From contig NZ_JAUSRE010000006.1 in the NCBI RefSeq assembly GCF_030811655.1, positions 124,001-188,000 of the forward strand: a stretch of 64,000 nt of DNA, given 5' to 3'. Below, one piece after another: positions 37,455 through 48,251 of the stretch. The stretch's first letter is position 1; the number at the start of each line of letters is the position of its first letter. This DNA is from Pseudarthrobacter enclensis (GTDB taxonomy: Bacteria > Actinomycetota > Actinomycetes > Actinomycetales > Micrococcaceae). The notes beneath the pieces are model-generated. The model ran no database searches. It saw only the letters and a program-made list of their open reading frames with translations, and was not told where the DNA came from. The translations under genes and the position numbers were made by a program.

Positions 37455-37540
37455 GACATCCCTTCGCCGGTGCTCGGACAGGTTCAACGGGTCTGGATCT
37501 CAGCCGGCCTTCTGCTCGGCACCCCGTGTCGAGGTCCAGC
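37455..37540 (-). promoter_or_regulatory. TPP riboswitch (THI element)
   Basis: On the minus strand the conserved blocks appear in order: ACGGGGTGCC (37519-37528), GGCTGAGA (37498-37505), ACCCGTTGAACCTG (37479-37492) and the closing GGGATG (37457-37462). The GGGATG end also serves as the ribosome-binding region of thiD-tenA, so TPP binding most likely hides it and blocks translation; no terminator hairpin follows. Confidence 0.95.
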
Positions 37541-37616
37541 CTAGCCGCTGGCGCGCATCCGGAAAAAGGTGACAGCCCCTTCCCTGCACCCAGCAGAAAT
37601 CCCCGCCCTGCGGAGA

Positions 37617-37642
37617 GTTCCCCCTGTACTTACAGGGGGAAC
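37617..37642 (-). terminator. Hairpin downstream of rne
   Basis: A perfect 26-base palindrome GTTCCCCCTGTA-CT-TACAGGGGGAAC lies ~60 bases past the rne stop. No U tract follows, so it may stabilise the 3' end or terminate inefficiently. Confidence 0.55.
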
Positions 37643-37702
37643 TGTCCACAAAACGGGGACTCCTGGCTGTTTCTGTGCTGCTGTCCGTTCCGGACGTGTG
37701 GC

Positions 37703-40700
37703 TTACAGCTCCGAAGCGGGCACACCGACACCGAGGATGATCGGTTCCTCGGCGGCCTTGCCCACCTCAGCCGACGGAACAGCGGTCTCCGGGGCCTTGG
37801 CCTCGTGGGAGTGGCCCGACGCGGTCGCCTGGACACTCTCGTGGTGCTGCACCGCGGTCTCGTTGGCGGCGCCCTGGGCACGGCTGGCAGCGCGGTGGCG
37901 GCGCGGCCGCCGCTGCCGGGACTGCTCCAGAGTGTGGTCCGAATAGTCCTTTTCAGCCGGAGCATCAACGGTGGCGCGCGCTTCCCCTCCCCCGGCAGTC
38001 CGCCCTTCCGGTGCCGGCTGGTCAGCTGCAGGTTCGGCGCCCGTCGGGGCAGCGGCGGCCTTGCCGGGTGCATCCTCGACAGAGGATGCGGGCTGGCCCA
38101 GGTGGGCGAACGCTTCCGCGAGCCGGTCCAGGGTCAGGGCCGGCTTGGGGTGGTGCTCCTCCGCGTGCTCCACGAAGGGAAGCGGGACTTCCTCTCCCCC
38201 GAAGGTCAGGACAGCCGCCGGTCGGGCCGGGGCGTCGGCGTCGTGCTTCTCCTCCATGGGTGCAGGCGCAGGCGGAGCCGGTGGCACCTGCCGGGCAGCC
38301 GCCACCTCATCGTCGTGCAGATGGGCGGCATGGGCAGCAGCCGCGATGTTTGCCAGGGCAAGCCGGGTGGCTTCTGCCTTGGCGTGCCGCTCCGCGTCTG
38401 CCGCCTCCGGCAGGACCGTGTGGACCTGCACCGCGGGCACCGGCGCAGCCTCGGGCTGCTGGCCGCCGCGTCCGCGCCGGCGCTTGCGCTCGGAACGGGG
38501 TCCCTGCTGGGCGTTGTCGGTCCGCTGCGCCTCGGGGCGGTGCACTTCGGCCCGCGGTTCGGGGCGGCTGTCGGTGCGCTGGACGTGGTGCTCGGCGGCC
38601 ACGATGTTTGCGCGGCGGTGTTCCACCGGATCGTCGTGGGTGACGACGCCGCGGCCGGCGCAGGCCTCACACTGCTCGCCAAAGACTTCCAGCAACCCGG
38701 TGCCCATGCGCTTGCGGGTCATCTGGACAAGGCCCAGCGACGTCACTTCGGCCACCTGGTGCTTGGTCCGGTCCCGGCCCAGGCACTCCACCAGCCGGCG
38801 CAGGACAAGGTCGCGGTTGGATTCGAGGACCATGTCGATGAAGTCGATGACGATAATGCCGCCGATGTCGCGCAGGCGCAGCTGGCGCACCACTTCTTCG
38901 GCTGCTTCGAGGTTGTTCTTGGTGACGGTTTCCTCGAGGTTGCCGCCGCTGCCGGTGAACTTGCCGGTGTTGACGTCCACCACTGTCATGGCCTCGGTGC
39001 GGTCGATCACCAGGGACCCGCCGGAGGGCAGGAAGACCTTGCGCTCAAGGGCCTTGTGGATCTGTTCGTCGATGCGCCAGGCGGAGAAGATGTCCTGGTC
39101 CTTGGTCCACTTCTCGAGCCGCCCCACCAGGTCAGGTGCCACGTAGGTGACGTAGGCCTCGATGGTGTCCCAGGCTTCCTCGCCGGAAACGATGAGCTTG
39201 GAGAAGTCTTCGTTGAAGACGTCTCGGACGACCTTGATGGTCAGGTCCGGTTCGCCGTACAGCAGTTCCGGAGCCAGGATCTTGGTGGACGCGGCCTGGC
39301 TTTCGATGCCTTCCCACTGGGCGCGCAGCCGGTTGATGTCGTGCGTCAGCTCTTCCTCGGAAGCGCCCTCGGCGGCAGTACGGACAATGACGCCGGCGTG
39401 CTCGGGCAGGCGGTCCTTGAGGATGCGCTTGAGCCGGTTGCGTTCGACGTCGGGCAGCTTGCGGGAGATGCCCGTCATTGAGCCGCCGGGCACGTAGACC
39501 AGGTAGCGTCCGGGAAGCGAGATCTGGCTGGTCAGGCGGGCACCCTTGTGGCCCACGGGGTCCTTGGTGACCTGGACCAGCACGGTGTCGCCGGACTTGA
39601 GCGCGTTTTCGATGCGGCGCTGCTTGCCCTCGAGGTTCACGGCTTCCCAGTTGACCTCGCCGGCGTAGAGGACGGCGTTGCGGCCCCGGCCGATGTCGAC
39701 GAATGCAGCTTCCATTGACGGCAGCACGTTCTGCACCTTGCCCAGGTACACGTTGCCGATCAGTGAGTCCTGCTGGGTCTTGGACACGAAGTGTTCTGCC
39801 AGGACGCCGTCTTCGAGGACGGCGATCTGGATCCTGTCGTCGCGCTGGCGAACGATCATCTGGCGGTCGACGGACTCCCGGCGCGCCAGGAACTCTGCCT
39901 CGGTGATGACGGTGCGGCGGCGGCCGGTGTCGCGGGATTCACGGCGGCGCTGCTTCTTGGCCTCAAGCCGGGTGGAACCCTTGACGCTGGTCACCCGGTT
40001 GCTCACCGGGACTTCGCTGACAGGTCGCGGTGCACGGACCCTGGTCACCGTGTTGGGGGGATCGTCATCTCCGCCGCCGGTCAGTTCAAGGTCCTGGTCA
40101 CCGCGGCGGCGGCGACGGCGGCGGCGGGAGGTCACCCCGTCCTCCACCTGCCCGGCGGTATCCTCGTCGGCCTCGTCTTCGGTGTCAGCCTCCGCGCCGT
40201 TTTCAAGGTCCTCGTCGGTCCTCTCGCCGGTCCGGCTGCGGCCCCGGCGGCCACGGCTGCGGCGCCGGCGGCGGCTGGAGGAGTCGTCGGTGTCTTCGGT
40301 CTCCTCCTCTTCAGGCTCCTCTGCGGCGGCCGCGGCGGGGCGGACAACCGTGCTGAGGTCCGGGGCCTGGAAGAGCACTGAGGTGGGCGACGCGGGTTCC
40401 AGGAAGAGCGAGCCAAAGGGGCTGGCGGGCGCGGCGGTTTCTCCGGCCGGAGCGGCCGCTGGTTCCCTGTCCTGCTTCGCAGCCTCTGCGGCGGTGGGCT
40501 CCTGGGTGGCCTGCTGCTCACCGGCATCCGGGGCGGCGGGTTCCTGGGCGGCGGTGGCTGCCTGGACGGAGCCGGACTCCTGCTCCCCGGCGTTCGACGC
40601 TATGGATTCAGCAACGACAGCTTCCGCCTCGTTGGCTTCCACCACGGGGGCCGCAGCGGGGGATGCAACCTTGCGGGTGGCGACCCGGCGGCGGCGAACG

Positions 40701-41065
40701 GGTTTGGTTTCAACGTCGGCCGCAGGTGCCGGAGCAGATGCAGCACCGGGCTCCTCAGCGGCGGGACTGTCAACAACGGCAGCGGCGACGGCGGGGTCTG
40801 CTTCATCGGCGAAGGCGGGCAGGGGTTCGGCAGCGTCGACTTTTTTCCTGGCGCGGGTCCGACGGGCCGGCGCCTTGGGCGCCTCTTCCGACACGGCGCC
40901 CTCAGCACCGGTGGTGTCAGGGGCCTCTGAGCTGCCCCCGGCGGCCGTCACGTCTTCGCTGGTCTTTGGAGCCGCCTTGCGGCGCGTACGCGGGGCCTTC
41001 CTGGGTGCAGCAGCATCGGCGTCCGCTGCTGTGTCATTAACGGCCAGTTCCTGATCATTGTCCAT
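37703..41065 (-). CDS. rne: RNase E/G family ribonuclease
   Basis: The main mRNA-decay and rRNA-processing endonuclease, 1120 aa from the ATG at 41065. Order: an unusually long Ala/Glu/Pro-rich low-complexity N-terminal region of ~330 aa ending in Arg-rich blocks, then the S1 RNA-binding domain ([21 protein letters not shown]), the catalytic DNase-I-like core with [14 protein letters not shown], the zinc-link Cys pair CEAC, and a ~270-aa disordered C-terminal tail. The actinobacterial layout, with extensions on both sides of a central core, differs from E. coli RNase E. The open frame reaches 41179, but only the ATG form has GGAG upstream. Confidence 0.95.
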   Translation of the reverse strand: MDNDQELAVNDTAADADAAAPRKAPRTRRKAAPKTSEDVTAAGGSSEAPDTTGAEGAVSEEAPKAPARRTRARKKVDAAEPLPAFADEADPAVAAAVVDSPAAEEPGAASAPAPAADVETKPVRRRRVATRKVASPAAAPVVEANEAEAVVAESIASNAGEQESGSVQAATAAQEPAAPDAGEQQATQEPTAAEAAKQDREPAAAPAGETAAPASPFGSLFLEPASPTSVLFQAPDLSTVVRPAAAAAEEPEEEETEDTDDSSSRRRRRSRGRRGRSRTGERTDEDLENGAEADTEDEADEDTAGQVEDGVTSRRRRRRRRGDQDLELTGGGDDDPPNTVTRVRAPRPVSEVPVSNRVTSVKGSTRLEAKKQRRRESRDTGRRRTVITEAEFLARRESVDRQMIVRQRDDRIQIAVLEDGVLAEHFVSKTQQDSLIGNVYLGKVQNVLPSMEAAFVDIGRGRNAVLYAGEVNWEAVNLEGKQRRIENALKSGDTVLVQVTKDPVGHKGARLTSQISLPGRYLVYVPGGSMTGISRKLPDVERNRLKRILKDRLPEHAGVIVRTAAEGASEEELTHDINRLRAQWEGIESQAASTKILAPELLYGEPDLTIKVVRDVFNEDFSKLIVSGEEAWDTIEAYVTYVAPDLVGRLEKWTKDQDIFSAWRIDEQIHKALERKVFLPSGGSLVIDRTEAMTVVDVNTGKFTGSGGNLEETVTKNNLEAAEEVVRQLRLRDIGGIIVIDFIDMVLESNRDLVLRRLVECLGRDRTKHQVAEVTSLGLVQMTRKRMGTGLLEVFGEQCEACAGRGVVTHDDPVEHRRANIVAAEHHVQRTDSRPEPRAEVHRPEAQRTDNAQQGPRSERKRRRGRGGQQPEAAPVPAVQVHTVLPEAADAERHAKAEATRLALANIAAAAHAAHLHDDEVAAARQVPPAPPAPAPMEEKHDADAPARPAAVLTFGGEEVPLPFVEHAEEHHPKPALTLDRLAEAFAHLGQPASSVEDAPGKAAAAPTGAEPAADQPAPEGRTAGGGEARATVDAPAEKDYSDHTLEQSRQRRPRRHRAASRAQGAANETAVQHHESVQATASGHSHEAKAPETAVPSAEVGKAAEEPIILGVGVPASEL

Positions 41066-41503
41066 ATGTGGCAACACTCCTGCCCCTGACGTACCGCCAC
41101 ATCCGGCACCCATTGGGGCACATATTGTCAAAACCCGCAGGCGTTGACAGAAGTCAAGTGGATACTCCCAGGTTCGCACCGTCGTTGGGGTGCGGCAGCC
41201 CGTGGGAGCCGGTGGATGTTCTGAAAACCCGTTGTTCCACGTGCCACAACCAGGTGCCGCCCAATGGAGTCGCGGGTGTGCCGGAAGAATCCGAAGCCTG
41301 CCCTGCTCATCATTGGCGGTCTTGGGAACAAACCACCGGACCGGAGTCCGAATGTGGATCGGCTTCCAGCCACGTTCATTCTCTCATACCGCGGCAGGAT
41401 CGCCGCGGAGGCAGGTGCTGCTGTTCCCGTTGCTGTGTGATGGCTCCAGCCGCCGGCGTTACAATCAGGCACAGGAGCACCGGACGAAAAGGACGCCACA
41501 CCC
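41066..41503. other. Intergenic region between divergent rne and VKOR genes
   Basis: About 440 bases with no convincing gene. It should hold the rne promoter and 5' UTR (minus strand) and the promoter of the VKOR gene. A TACAAT at 41460-41465 on the plus strand is a possible -10 for the latter, 38 bases before its ATG, without a good -35. No strong inverted repeat was found. Confidence 0.5.
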
Positions 41504-42172
41504 ATGCCCAGCATCTCCCCCGTCAGCGCCCAGGAACATGGACGGGCAGCCGATCCACAGGCCAGTGCTGCCGGAAGCCTTCCCCCCATGGCCCGGAACC
41601 GGCCTTTCGGCTGGCTGCTGGTGATCACCGGCATCACAGGCTGGCTTGCGTCGGGAACCCTGGTCCTGGAAAAACTCGAAGTACTTAAGGATCCCAACCA
41701 CGCCACGGTGTGCGACGTGAATCCCTGGATTTCGTGCGGCCAGGTAATGCAGACGTGGCAGAGTTCCGTATTCGGCTTTCCCAACATGTTCATTGGGATT
41801 GTGGCCTTCGCCGTCATCATCACCGTGGGCATGGCCCTGCTCTCCGGGGCGACCTTTGCCCGCTGGTACTGGCTGGGGCTGCAGACCGGAGTCACGCTGG
41901 GCTTCGCCTTCGTTGTCTGGCTGTGGTCGCAGGCCCTGTACTCCATCCACATCCTCTGCCCGCTGTGCATGATCGTCTGGGCAGCCATGATCCCGCTCTT
42001 CGTGTGGACCACCATCAGGAACATCGCAGCCGGCGTCATTCCCGTCCCGGCAGGTGCGACCCGGCTCCTGGGTGATTCCGGCTGGATCCTTACCGCGCTG
42101 CTCTACGTGGCCGTCGTCGCCACCATCTTCTTCGCGTTCATCCAGGTGTTTGTGGGGACCTCGGGCTTCTAG
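41504..42172 (+). CDS. Vitamin K epoxide reductase (VKOR) family protein
   Basis: A 222-aa integral membrane protein that re-oxidises disulfide-forming partners outside the membrane and passes electrons to a quinone, replacing DsbB in actinobacteria. The loop cysteine pair lies in CDVNPWISC (residues ~68-76) and the active-site CxxC is CPLC (~151-154), within about five hydrophobic segments. A hydrophilic N-terminal region of ~35 residues is cytosolic. ATG at 41504 was chosen; an internal ATG at residue 29 is possible. Monocistronic. No DsbA partner lies next to it, so the partner is elsewhere. Confidence 0.94.
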   Translation: MPSISPVSAQEHGRAADPQASAAGSLPPMARNRPFGWLLVITGITGWLASGTLVLEKLEVLKDPNHATVCDVNPWISCGQVMQTWQSSVFGFPNMFIGIVAFAVIITVGMALLSGATFARWYWLGLQTGVTLGFAFVVWLWSQALYSIHILCPLCMIVWAAMIPLFVWTTIRNIAAGVIPVPAGATRLLGDSGWILTALLYVAVVATIFFAFIQVFVGTSGF

Positions 42173-42197
42173 CCGGGCGGCTCCCCCGGCGGATAAA

Positions 42198-42235
42198 AGA
42201 TAAGGCCAATGTTCACAAGAACATTGGCCTTATCT
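42198..42235. terminator. Bidirectional terminator
   Basis: Perfect 17-bp stem AGATAAGGCCAATGTTC (42198-42214) / GAACATTGGCCTTATCT (42219-42235) with loop ACAA, between the convergent VKOR and ndk genes. Confidence 0.85.
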
Positions 42236-42286
42236 GTCAGTTGGCAACGCTTTGGTCCACGCCACTGCGCGGGGCGCGACCGCCGG

Positions 42287-42703
42287 TTACTGGAACCAGA
42301 TCTTGATCTCGCGCTCGGCGGAATCGGTCGAGTCGGAGCCGTGCACCAGGTTCTGCTGGACCTTCAGGCCCCAGTCGCGGCCGAAGTCGCCACGGATGGT
42401 GCCGGGGGCCGCCGTCGTGGGATCGGTGGTGCCTGCGAGTGAGCGGAAACCTTCGATGACGCGGTGGCCTTCGAAGATGGCCGCCACCACGGGGCCGCTG
42501 AGCATGAACTCCACCAGCGGCTCGTAAAAGGGCTTGCCCACGTGTTCCTCGTAGTGCTGCTCCAGCAGTTCACGGGTGGCGTCAACCTTCTTCAGCTCAA
42601 CAAGGCTGTAGCCCTTGGCTTCAATACGGGCCAGGATGGCGCCGGTCAGGTTACGGGCGACGCCGTCGGGCTTGATCAGGACGAGGGTGCGCTCTGTAGT
42701 CAC
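42287..42703 (-). CDS. ndk: Nucleoside diphosphate kinase
   Basis: A 138-aa enzyme that equilibrates NTPs via a phospho-histidine. The active-site motif NLVHGSDS is near residue 117, and [13 protein letters not shown] is at the N-terminus. GTG at 42703. It is the last gene of a convergent pair with VKOR and follows the DUF4233 gene by 37 bases on the same strand. Confidence 0.97.
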   Translation of the reverse strand: MTTERTLVLIKPDGVARNLTGAILARIEAKGYSLVELKKVDATRELLEQHYEEHVGKPFYEPLVEFMLSGPVVAAIFEGHRVIEGFRSLAGTTDPTTAAPGTIRGDFGRDWGLKVQQNLVHGSDSTDSAEREIKIWFQ

Positions 42704-42740
42704 AACTGCTCCAATGGGTTGGTGGGGTTTCGGGACAAGT

Positions 42741-43205
42741 CTACGGGGACTGGGGCTGGGCCGGACCGGCAGCCTGGTCGGGGTGGGCGGCTTCCCATTC
42801 CGCCTGCTCGCGTGCTCGCTGGGCGGCCTCGCGGTCCAGCCGGATGCCGGTGCGTATGCCGTACCACCAGGCGAGGGCGAAGAGCGCGCCCACCAGGTAC
42901 ATGGTCGGTTCGATAATGCCCATGAGGATCAGGACCAGTTGCAGGACCCACCCCACACCGATTCCCCAGGGTCTGTTGAGGACCGCGCAGGCGGCGACCA
43001 TGAGCACGCTGAGGCCGATGCCGACCCCGAGGATCAGCACCGGCGGAAACTCACCGCGGCGGAGGCCGAACACCGCCAGGGTGGCGAAGAACATGACGAA
43101 CGCTTCGAGGAGCAGGACCGTTGAGGCGAACATGACCTTGGTGGAACGCCGCTTCTTCGGCATCCCGGGACGCCACTCGCGCTGTGCTTTGGTGAGTCTG
43201 GCCAC
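42741..43205 (-). CDS. DUF4233 membrane protein
   Basis: A 154-aa protein with about four transmembrane helices, a basic N-terminus ([19 protein letters not shown]) and a charged C-terminal tail. This matches DUF4233 proteins, which are found immediately after folC in many actinobacteria and whose role is unknown. The GTG at 43205 has GGAGGC 6 bases upstream and lies 2 bases after the folC stop. An earlier GTG at 43211 overlaps the stop. The link to folC is positional only; a folate-related function is not shown. Confidence 0.85.
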   Translation of the reverse strand: MARLTKAQREWRPGMPKKRRSTKVMFASTVLLLEAFVMFFATLAVFGLRRGEFPPVLILGVGIGLSVLMVAACAVLNRPWGIGVGWVLQLVLILMGIIEPTMYLVGALFALAWWYGIRTGIRLDREAAQRAREQAEWEAAHPDQAAGPAQPQSP

Positions 43206-43207
43206 GG

Positions 43208-44566
43208 TCACGCCTCCGTTTTTCCGAGCAGGATCCGCGCTTCGGCCACCAGCGTGATGGAGCCGGTGACCAGCACACCGCCGGACAGGTCCTCGTTGGC
43301 TTCGGCCCGTTCCACCGCCCATTCCAGCGCGTCGTCCAGTTTCTCGGCAATGTGGACATTGTCCTCGCCGAAGCCCAGCTCGATCGCCAGCTCAGCCAGT
43401 TCGGCAGCAGGAACGGCCCGGGGCGAGTTGGACTGCGTGAAGCAGTATTCGTCCGCTACCCCTTCCAAGGACTCCTTGAGTTCCCGGAGGATTTCCTCAG
43501 CATCCTTTTCCTTGAGCACGCCCACGACGGGAACCAGCTTGGTGAAGGTAAATGCTTCCTGCAGCGCGGCAGCGGAGGCCTTGATGCCATCCGGGTTGTG
43601 CGCGGCGTCCACGATGATCGTGGGGGCAGTCCGCACCACCTCGAGGCGCCCCGGGGATGTCACAGCCGCGAAGCCTTCCTGCAGGACCTCGAAGTCGAGC
43701 TCCTTCTCGCCGCCGAAGAATGCCTCCAGCGCGGCCACCGCAACGGCGGCGTTCTGCGCCTGGTGCGCGCCATGCAGCGGCACCAGCAGGTCCGGGTAGC
43801 GGCCTGCGATGCCCTGGATGGTGACCAGCTGCCCACCAACAGCGACAGTGCGGGACTCGACGCCGAACTCCACGCCTTCGAAGCGGAACGGCACACCCAC
43901 TTCCTTGGCCTTTTCCAGCAGCACCTGGGCCGCGTCAAGGGGCTGGGCCGCGCTGATGAGGTAGCCGCCGGGCTTGATGATGCCGGCCTTTTCATAGGCG
44001 ATGTCCGCCGTCGTATCCCCCAGCAGGTCGGTGTGGTCCAGCGAGATGGGAGTCACCACGGAGACCTGGCCGTCGCCCACGTTGGTGGCATCGGTGATGC
44101 CGCCCAGTCCCACCTCGATGATGGCCACGTTGACGGGCTGGTCGGCGAAGATGGCGAAGCCCAGGATGGTGAGGCACTCGAAGTAGGTCAGCCGCGGCTG
44201 GCCCTCAGCTTCCAGTTCGGAGTCGACGATCTGCAGGTAGGGCCGGATTTCGTCCCAGATCCGGACGAACGTCTCGTCGGACACGGGGTGGCCGTCGATG
44301 CTGATCCGCTCGGTGACCTTGGACAGGTGCGGACTGGTGTACCGGCCCGTGCTCAGGCCGTGCGCGCGGAGCACGGACTCGATCATCCGGGAGGTGGAGG
44401 TCTTGCCGTTCGTGCCGGTCACGTGGATGATCGGGTACGCCTTGTTGGGCTCGCCCAGCACGTCCATGGCACGGAACAGCGGCGCCAGGCGGGGCTCCAT
44501 CTTGTTTTCCGGAGCCCGGCCCAGCAGTTCGGCATAAACGCTTTCAACCGAGAATTCGTCGGTCAT
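43208..44566 (-). CDS. folC: Bifunctional folylpolyglutamate synthase / dihydrofolate synthase
   Basis: A 452-aa ATP-dependent ligase that makes dihydrofolate and adds glutamates to folates, keeping them in the cell and suited to MetE and MetF. The Mur-ligase-like P-loop is HVTGTNGKTSTSR, the Omega-loop SPHL..VTERI follows, and AAHNPDGI belongs to the C-terminal domain. The DNA context is ileS-folC-DUF4233-ndk; only 3 bases separate it from ileS. Confidence 0.97.
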   Translation of the reverse strand: MTDEFSVESVYAELLGRAPENKMEPRLAPLFRAMDVLGEPNKAYPIIHVTGTNGKTSTSRMIESVLRAHGLSTGRYTSPHLSKVTERISIDGHPVSDETFVRIWDEIRPYLQIVDSELEAEGQPRLTYFECLTILGFAIFADQPVNVAIIEVGLGGITDATNVGDGQVSVVTPISLDHTDLLGDTTADIAYEKAGIIKPGGYLISAAQPLDAAQVLLEKAKEVGVPFRFEGVEFGVESRTVAVGGQLVTIQGIAGRYPDLLVPLHGAHQAQNAAVAVAALEAFFGGEKELDFEVLQEGFAAVTSPGRLEVVRTAPTIIVDAAHNPDGIKASAAALQEAFTFTKLVPVVGVLKEKDAEEILRELKESLEGVADEYCFTQSNSPRAVPAAELAELAIELGFGEDNVHIAEKLDDALEWAVERAEANEDLSGGVLVTGSITLVAEARILLGKTEA

Positions 44567-44569
44567 GTC

Positions 44570-47500
44570 CTAGGCCTCCACTTTTTCCACCGCGACGGCG
44601 GGCTCGGACACATCGGCAGGTTCAGCGGCCAGGTCCACCGTCAGCGTCTCACCCTTGACAAGTTCAGCGTTGGCGAGCAGGGCATCCACCACGTTCTGCG
44701 CGGCGGTGACCGTGGTCCGGATCCGGTCGCTCACGTTGAGTCCGGCGTCCTTGCGTGCCTGCTGGATGGCGCGGACCATGTCGCGGGCCAGACCTTCGGC
44801 TTCCAGCTCCGGCGTGACCTCGGTATTGAGCACAACGAAGCCGCCGCCGGGAAGTACGGCAACAGCTGCCGAACCGCCGTCGGATTCTGCCACCACCGTC
44901 TCCAGCGTGTACTCCTGCGGCTCCAGCTGGAGGCCGCCGGCGGTGACCACGCCCGCATCGTCCACGGACCAGTCCCCGGACTTGGAGCCCTTGATGGCCA
45001 CCTGGACATTCTTGCCCAGGCGCGGACCGGCGGCACGGGCGTTGACCACCAGCTTCTGCTGGATGCCGAACTCTTCGGGGGAAGCGGTTGCGGCGTCCAG
45101 CAGGCGGACGGACCGGAGGTTGAGTTCATCGGCGACGACGGCGGCAAAGCCTTCGAGTGCGCCCGCGCCGGGTGCCACCACGGTGAGTTCCTGCAGCGGC
45201 AGGCGGACGCGCAGGTTCGCTGCCTTCCGCAGCGAGGAGCCGGTGGAGCAGATCTGCTGGACCCGGTCCATGGCTTCCACCAGGGACGGGTTGGCCGGGA
45301 ACAGGTCAGCGTCAGGCCAGTCGGCGAGGTGCACGGACCGGCCGCCGGTCAGGCCGCGCCAGATCTCCTCGGAGACCAGCGGCAGCAGCGACGCAGCAGC
45401 ACGGGTGACGGTCTCCAGCGCGGTGAACAGTGCGTCGAAGGCGTCCTGGTCCTCGTCGAAGAACCGCTGCCGGCTGCGGCGGACGTACCAGTTGGTGAGC
45501 ATGTCCAGGTAGCTGCGCAGCGAATCGCACGCGCCGGAGATGTCATAGGTGTCCAGTTGGCCGGTCATGGTGCGCACCAGGTCTCCGGTGTTGGCCAGGA
45601 GGTACTGGTCCAGCGTGTCCCGGTAGCCCTCATAGCGCAGCTTGGCGTCGTAGCCTGCACCGCCGTTGGCGGCGTTCGTGTACAGGGTGAAGAAGCTGTA
45701 CACGTTCCACAGCGGCAGGATGACCTGGCGGACGCCGTCGCGGATGCCCTGCTCGGTGACGATCAGGTTGCCGCCGCGCAGGATGGGGCTGGACATCAGG
45801 AACCAGCGCATGGCGTCGGAGCCGTCACGGTCCAGGACCTCGGAGACGTCCGGGTAGTTGCGCAGGCTCTTGGACATCTTCTGGCCGTCGGAGCCGAGCA
45901 CGATGCCGTGGCTGATGACGTTCCTGAAGGCGGGCCGGTCGAACAGTGCCGTGGACAGGATGTGCAGCATGTAAAACCAGCCGCGGGTCTGCCCGATGTA
46001 CTCCACGATGAAGTCCGCCGGGTTGTGGGTGTTGAACCACGCCTCGTTCTCGAACGGGTAGTGCACCTGGCCGTAGGGCATGGAGCCGGAGTCGAACCAG
46101 ACGTCCAGGACGTCCTCAACGCGGCGCATCACCGACTGGCCCTCTTCGGGGGTGCGGGGATCGTCCGGGTTGGGCCTGGTGAGCTCGTCGATGAACGGCC
46201 GGTGCAGGTCCACCTCGCCGTCCTTGTTCAGCGGCAGCCGGCCGAAGTCGGCTTCGATCTCCGCCAGGGAGCCGTAGACGTCGGTGCGCGGGTACTCCGG
46301 ATCGCTGGACTGCCAGACGGGGATGGGGCTGCCCCAGAAACGGTTCCGGCTGATGGACCAGTCCCGGGCGTTTTCCAGCCACTTGCCAAACTGGCCGTCC
46401 TTGACGTTGCCGGGGATCCAGTTGATCTCCTGGTTCAGTTCGGACATCCGGTCCTTGAACTTGGTGACCTCCACGTACCAGGAAGACACCGCGCGATAGA
46501 TCAGCGGGTTGCGGCAGCGCCAGCAGTGCGGGTAGCTGTGCTCGTAGCTGGCCTGGCGGACCAGCCGCCCCTGGGCGCGGAGCACCTGGGTGATGGGCTT
46601 GTTGGCGTCGAAGACCTGGAGGCCCACGATGTCGTGGAGGGCGCCGTGCTTGAACAGCGGCAGGAACTTTGCGCCCTCGTCCACGGAGAGCACCACGGGG
46701 ATGCCGGCTTCCTCGCACACCTTCTGGTCGTCTTCACCGTAGGCGGGCGCCTGGTGCACGATGCCCGTACCGTCCGTGGTGGTCACGTAGTCGGCCACCA
46801 CGAAGCGCCAGGCGTTTTCCATGCCGTACTTTTCGTTGTCGGCAAAGTCGTCCCAGAGCCGCTGGTACTCCAGGCCTTCAAGCTCCGCGCCGGTGTGGGT
46901 GGACATGACGGCGGCTTCCGCGTCCTCGAAGCTGTCGTAGCCCAGGTCCTTGGCGTAGCTGCCCAGCAAATCCGCTGCGAGCAGGAAGCTGCCCGTGACC
47001 GGGGCGTCAGCGGAGGCTGCCTTGATGCCGTTGGGTCCGGCGGGCAGCACAACGTAAGTGATGGAAGGCCCGACGGCGAGCGCGGCGTTGGTGGGCAGGG
47101 TCCAGGGGGTGGTGGTCCAGGCCAGGGCCTGCACTCCGGCGAGTTCCTTTGACAGCTCCGACGCGCCCGCGCGGATGGGGAACGTGACGGTGACGGTCTG
47201 GTCCTGGCGGTTCTTGTACACATCGTCGTCCATGCGCAGCTCATGGTTGGACAGCGGCGTTTCGTCCTTCCAGCAGTAGGGCAGGACGCGATAGCCGTTG
47301 TACGTCAGGCCTTTGTCGTGCAGCTGCTTGAAGGCCCAGAGGACCGACTCCATGTACTCGACATTGAGCGTCTTGTAGTCGTTGTCGAAGTCCACCCAGC
47401 GCGCCTGGCGGGTGACATAGCTACGCCATTCATCGGCGTACTTCATGACCGATGCCCGGCAGGCGTCGTTGAACTTGTCGATGCCCATGGCTTCGATCTG

Positions 47501-47878
47501 GGTCTTGTCCGTCATGCCCAGCTGCTTCATGGCTTCAAGCTCGGCAGGCAGGCCGTGGGTGTCCCAGCCAAAGCGGCGTTCCACGCGCTTGCCGCGCTGA
47601 GTCTGGTAGCGGCCCACCAGGTCCTTGGCGTAGCCCGTAAGGAGGTGGCCGTAGTGCGGCAGGCCGTTGGCGAAGGGCGGGCCGTCGTAGAACACGAATT
47701 CGTTGCTGCCCGGCTCGCCGCCGGGAACGTCGGCACTGCGCTGGTCGATGCTGGCCTGGAAGGTGCCGTCCTGGTCCCAGTACTTCAGGATGTGCTCTTC
47801 GATCTCCGGAAACTTCACGGAGGCGGAAACGCCGCGCGTGCCACTGGCGGAGGCTGAGGCCTTGGGGTAAAAAGTCAT
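44570..47878 (-). CDS. ileS: Isoleucyl-tRNA synthetase, type 2
   Basis: Charges tRNA-Ile (1102 aa). The class I signature HYGH in [12 protein letters not shown] is at residue ~60, the CP1 editing domain occupies the middle third, and KMSKS is [10 protein letters not shown]. Length and the sequence around HYGH fit the eukaryote-like type 2 group, which in other bacteria includes the mupirocin-resistant enzymes. The ATG at 47878 is used; another at 47887 (MSRMTF) is possible. A translational T-box lies upstream. The downstream gene folC begins 3 bases after the stop. Confidence 0.96.
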   Translation of the reverse strand: MTFYPKASASASGTRGVSASVKFPEIEEHILKYWDQDGTFQASIDQRSADVPGGEPGSNEFVFYDGPPFANGLPHYGHLLTGYAKDLVGRYQTQRGKRVERRFGWDTHGLPAELEAMKQLGMTDKTQIEAMGIDKFNDACRASVMKYADEWRSYVTRQARWVDFDNDYKTLNVEYMESVLWAFKQLHDKGLTYNGYRVLPYCWKDETPLSNHELRMDDDVYKNRQDQTVTVTFPIRAGASELSKELAGVQALAWTTTPWTLPTNAALAVGPSITYVVLPAGPNGIKAASADAPVTGSFLLAADLLGSYAKDLGYDSFEDAEAAVMSTHTGAELEGLEYQRLWDDFADNEKYGMENAWRFVVADYVTTTDGTGIVHQAPAYGEDDQKVCEEAGIPVVLSVDEGAKFLPLFKHGALHDIVGLQVFDANKPITQVLRAQGRLVRQASYEHSYPHCWRCRNPLIYRAVSSWYVEVTKFKDRMSELNQEINWIPGNVKDGQFGKWLENARDWSISRNRFWGSPIPVWQSSDPEYPRTDVYGSLAEIEADFGRLPLNKDGEVDLHRPFIDELTRPNPDDPRTPEEGQSVMRRVEDVLDVWFDSGSMPYGQVHYPFENEAWFNTHNPADFIVEYIGQTRGWFYMLHILSTALFDRPAFRNVISHGIVLGSDGQKMSKSLRNYPDVSEVLDRDGSDAMRWFLMSSPILRGGNLIVTEQGIRDGVRQVILPLWNVYSFFTLYTNAANGGAGYDAKLRYEGYRDTLDQYLLANTGDLVRTMTGQLDTYDISGACDSLRSYLDMLTNWYVRRSRQRFFDEDQDAFDALFTALETVTRAAASLLPLVSEEIWRGLTGGRSVHLADWPDADLFPANPSLVEAMDRVQQICSTGSSLRKAANLRVRLPLQELTVVAPGAGALEGFAAVVADELNLRSVRLLDAATASPEEFGIQQKLVVNARAAGPRLGKNVQVAIKGSKSGDWSVDDAGVVTAGGLQLEPQEYTLETVVAESDGGSAAVAVLPGGGFVVLNTEVTPELEAEGLARDMVRAIQQARKDAGLNVSDRIRTTVTAAQNVVDALLANAELVKGETLTVDLAAEPADVSEPAVAVEKVEA

Positions 47879-47904
47879 TCTCGACATCCCGGGTTGAGCT
47901 TGGC

Positions 47905-48160
47905 GAACTGCGGGCTTGCGCCTTTCGTTCCGATCAGGATGCGAGGACGGCTGCCGTGCTGTCCCAAAACTGCACGCCCACCGCGGTACCACCTCACTTA
48001 CCGGCGCTGCCGGTTCCCTTGGGGAACCGCCCTGCACCGGCCACTCATTTACTGCTGTAACGGGCTTACCCGTCCGGTTCTACTGGCGCCGCGCGCCCTT
48101 GTACGGGGCGCCCGTGCGTTCTTCCGGAAGCTCACCGGTGATTGCCGGGTCATAGCCACA
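47905..48160 (-). promoter_or_regulatory. T-box riboswitch of ileS (Ile specifier)
   Basis: The minus strand contains the T-box sequence TGGTACCGCGG (47981-47991), preceded by AGG, with the putative specifier ATC at 48142-48140 in CAATCACCGG. No intrinsic terminator is seen and the leader runs straight into the start of ileS, matching the translational ultrashort stem-I T-boxes described for actinobacterial ileS. Uncharged tRNA-Ile would expose the ribosome-binding site. Exact ends are approximate. Confidence 0.9.
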
Positions 48161-48251
48161 CCAGAGTCTACTATCGCCGCAGCGCCAGTGCCATTCAGGG
48201 GACGGTTGCTGGGGGCTGACGCTTCCCGCGCTCAATGCCTAGACTCAGCTC

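Noticed and set aside
36713..39481. Open frame of 922 codons on the plus strand
   Set aside because: It is antisense to thiD-tenA and rne; no start context or domain.
43352..47152. Open frame of 1266 codons on the plus strand
   Set aside because: It is fully antisense to folC and ileS, which have clear motifs. Its composition (Val/His/Gly/Arg rich) is the usual mirror of a high-GC gene.
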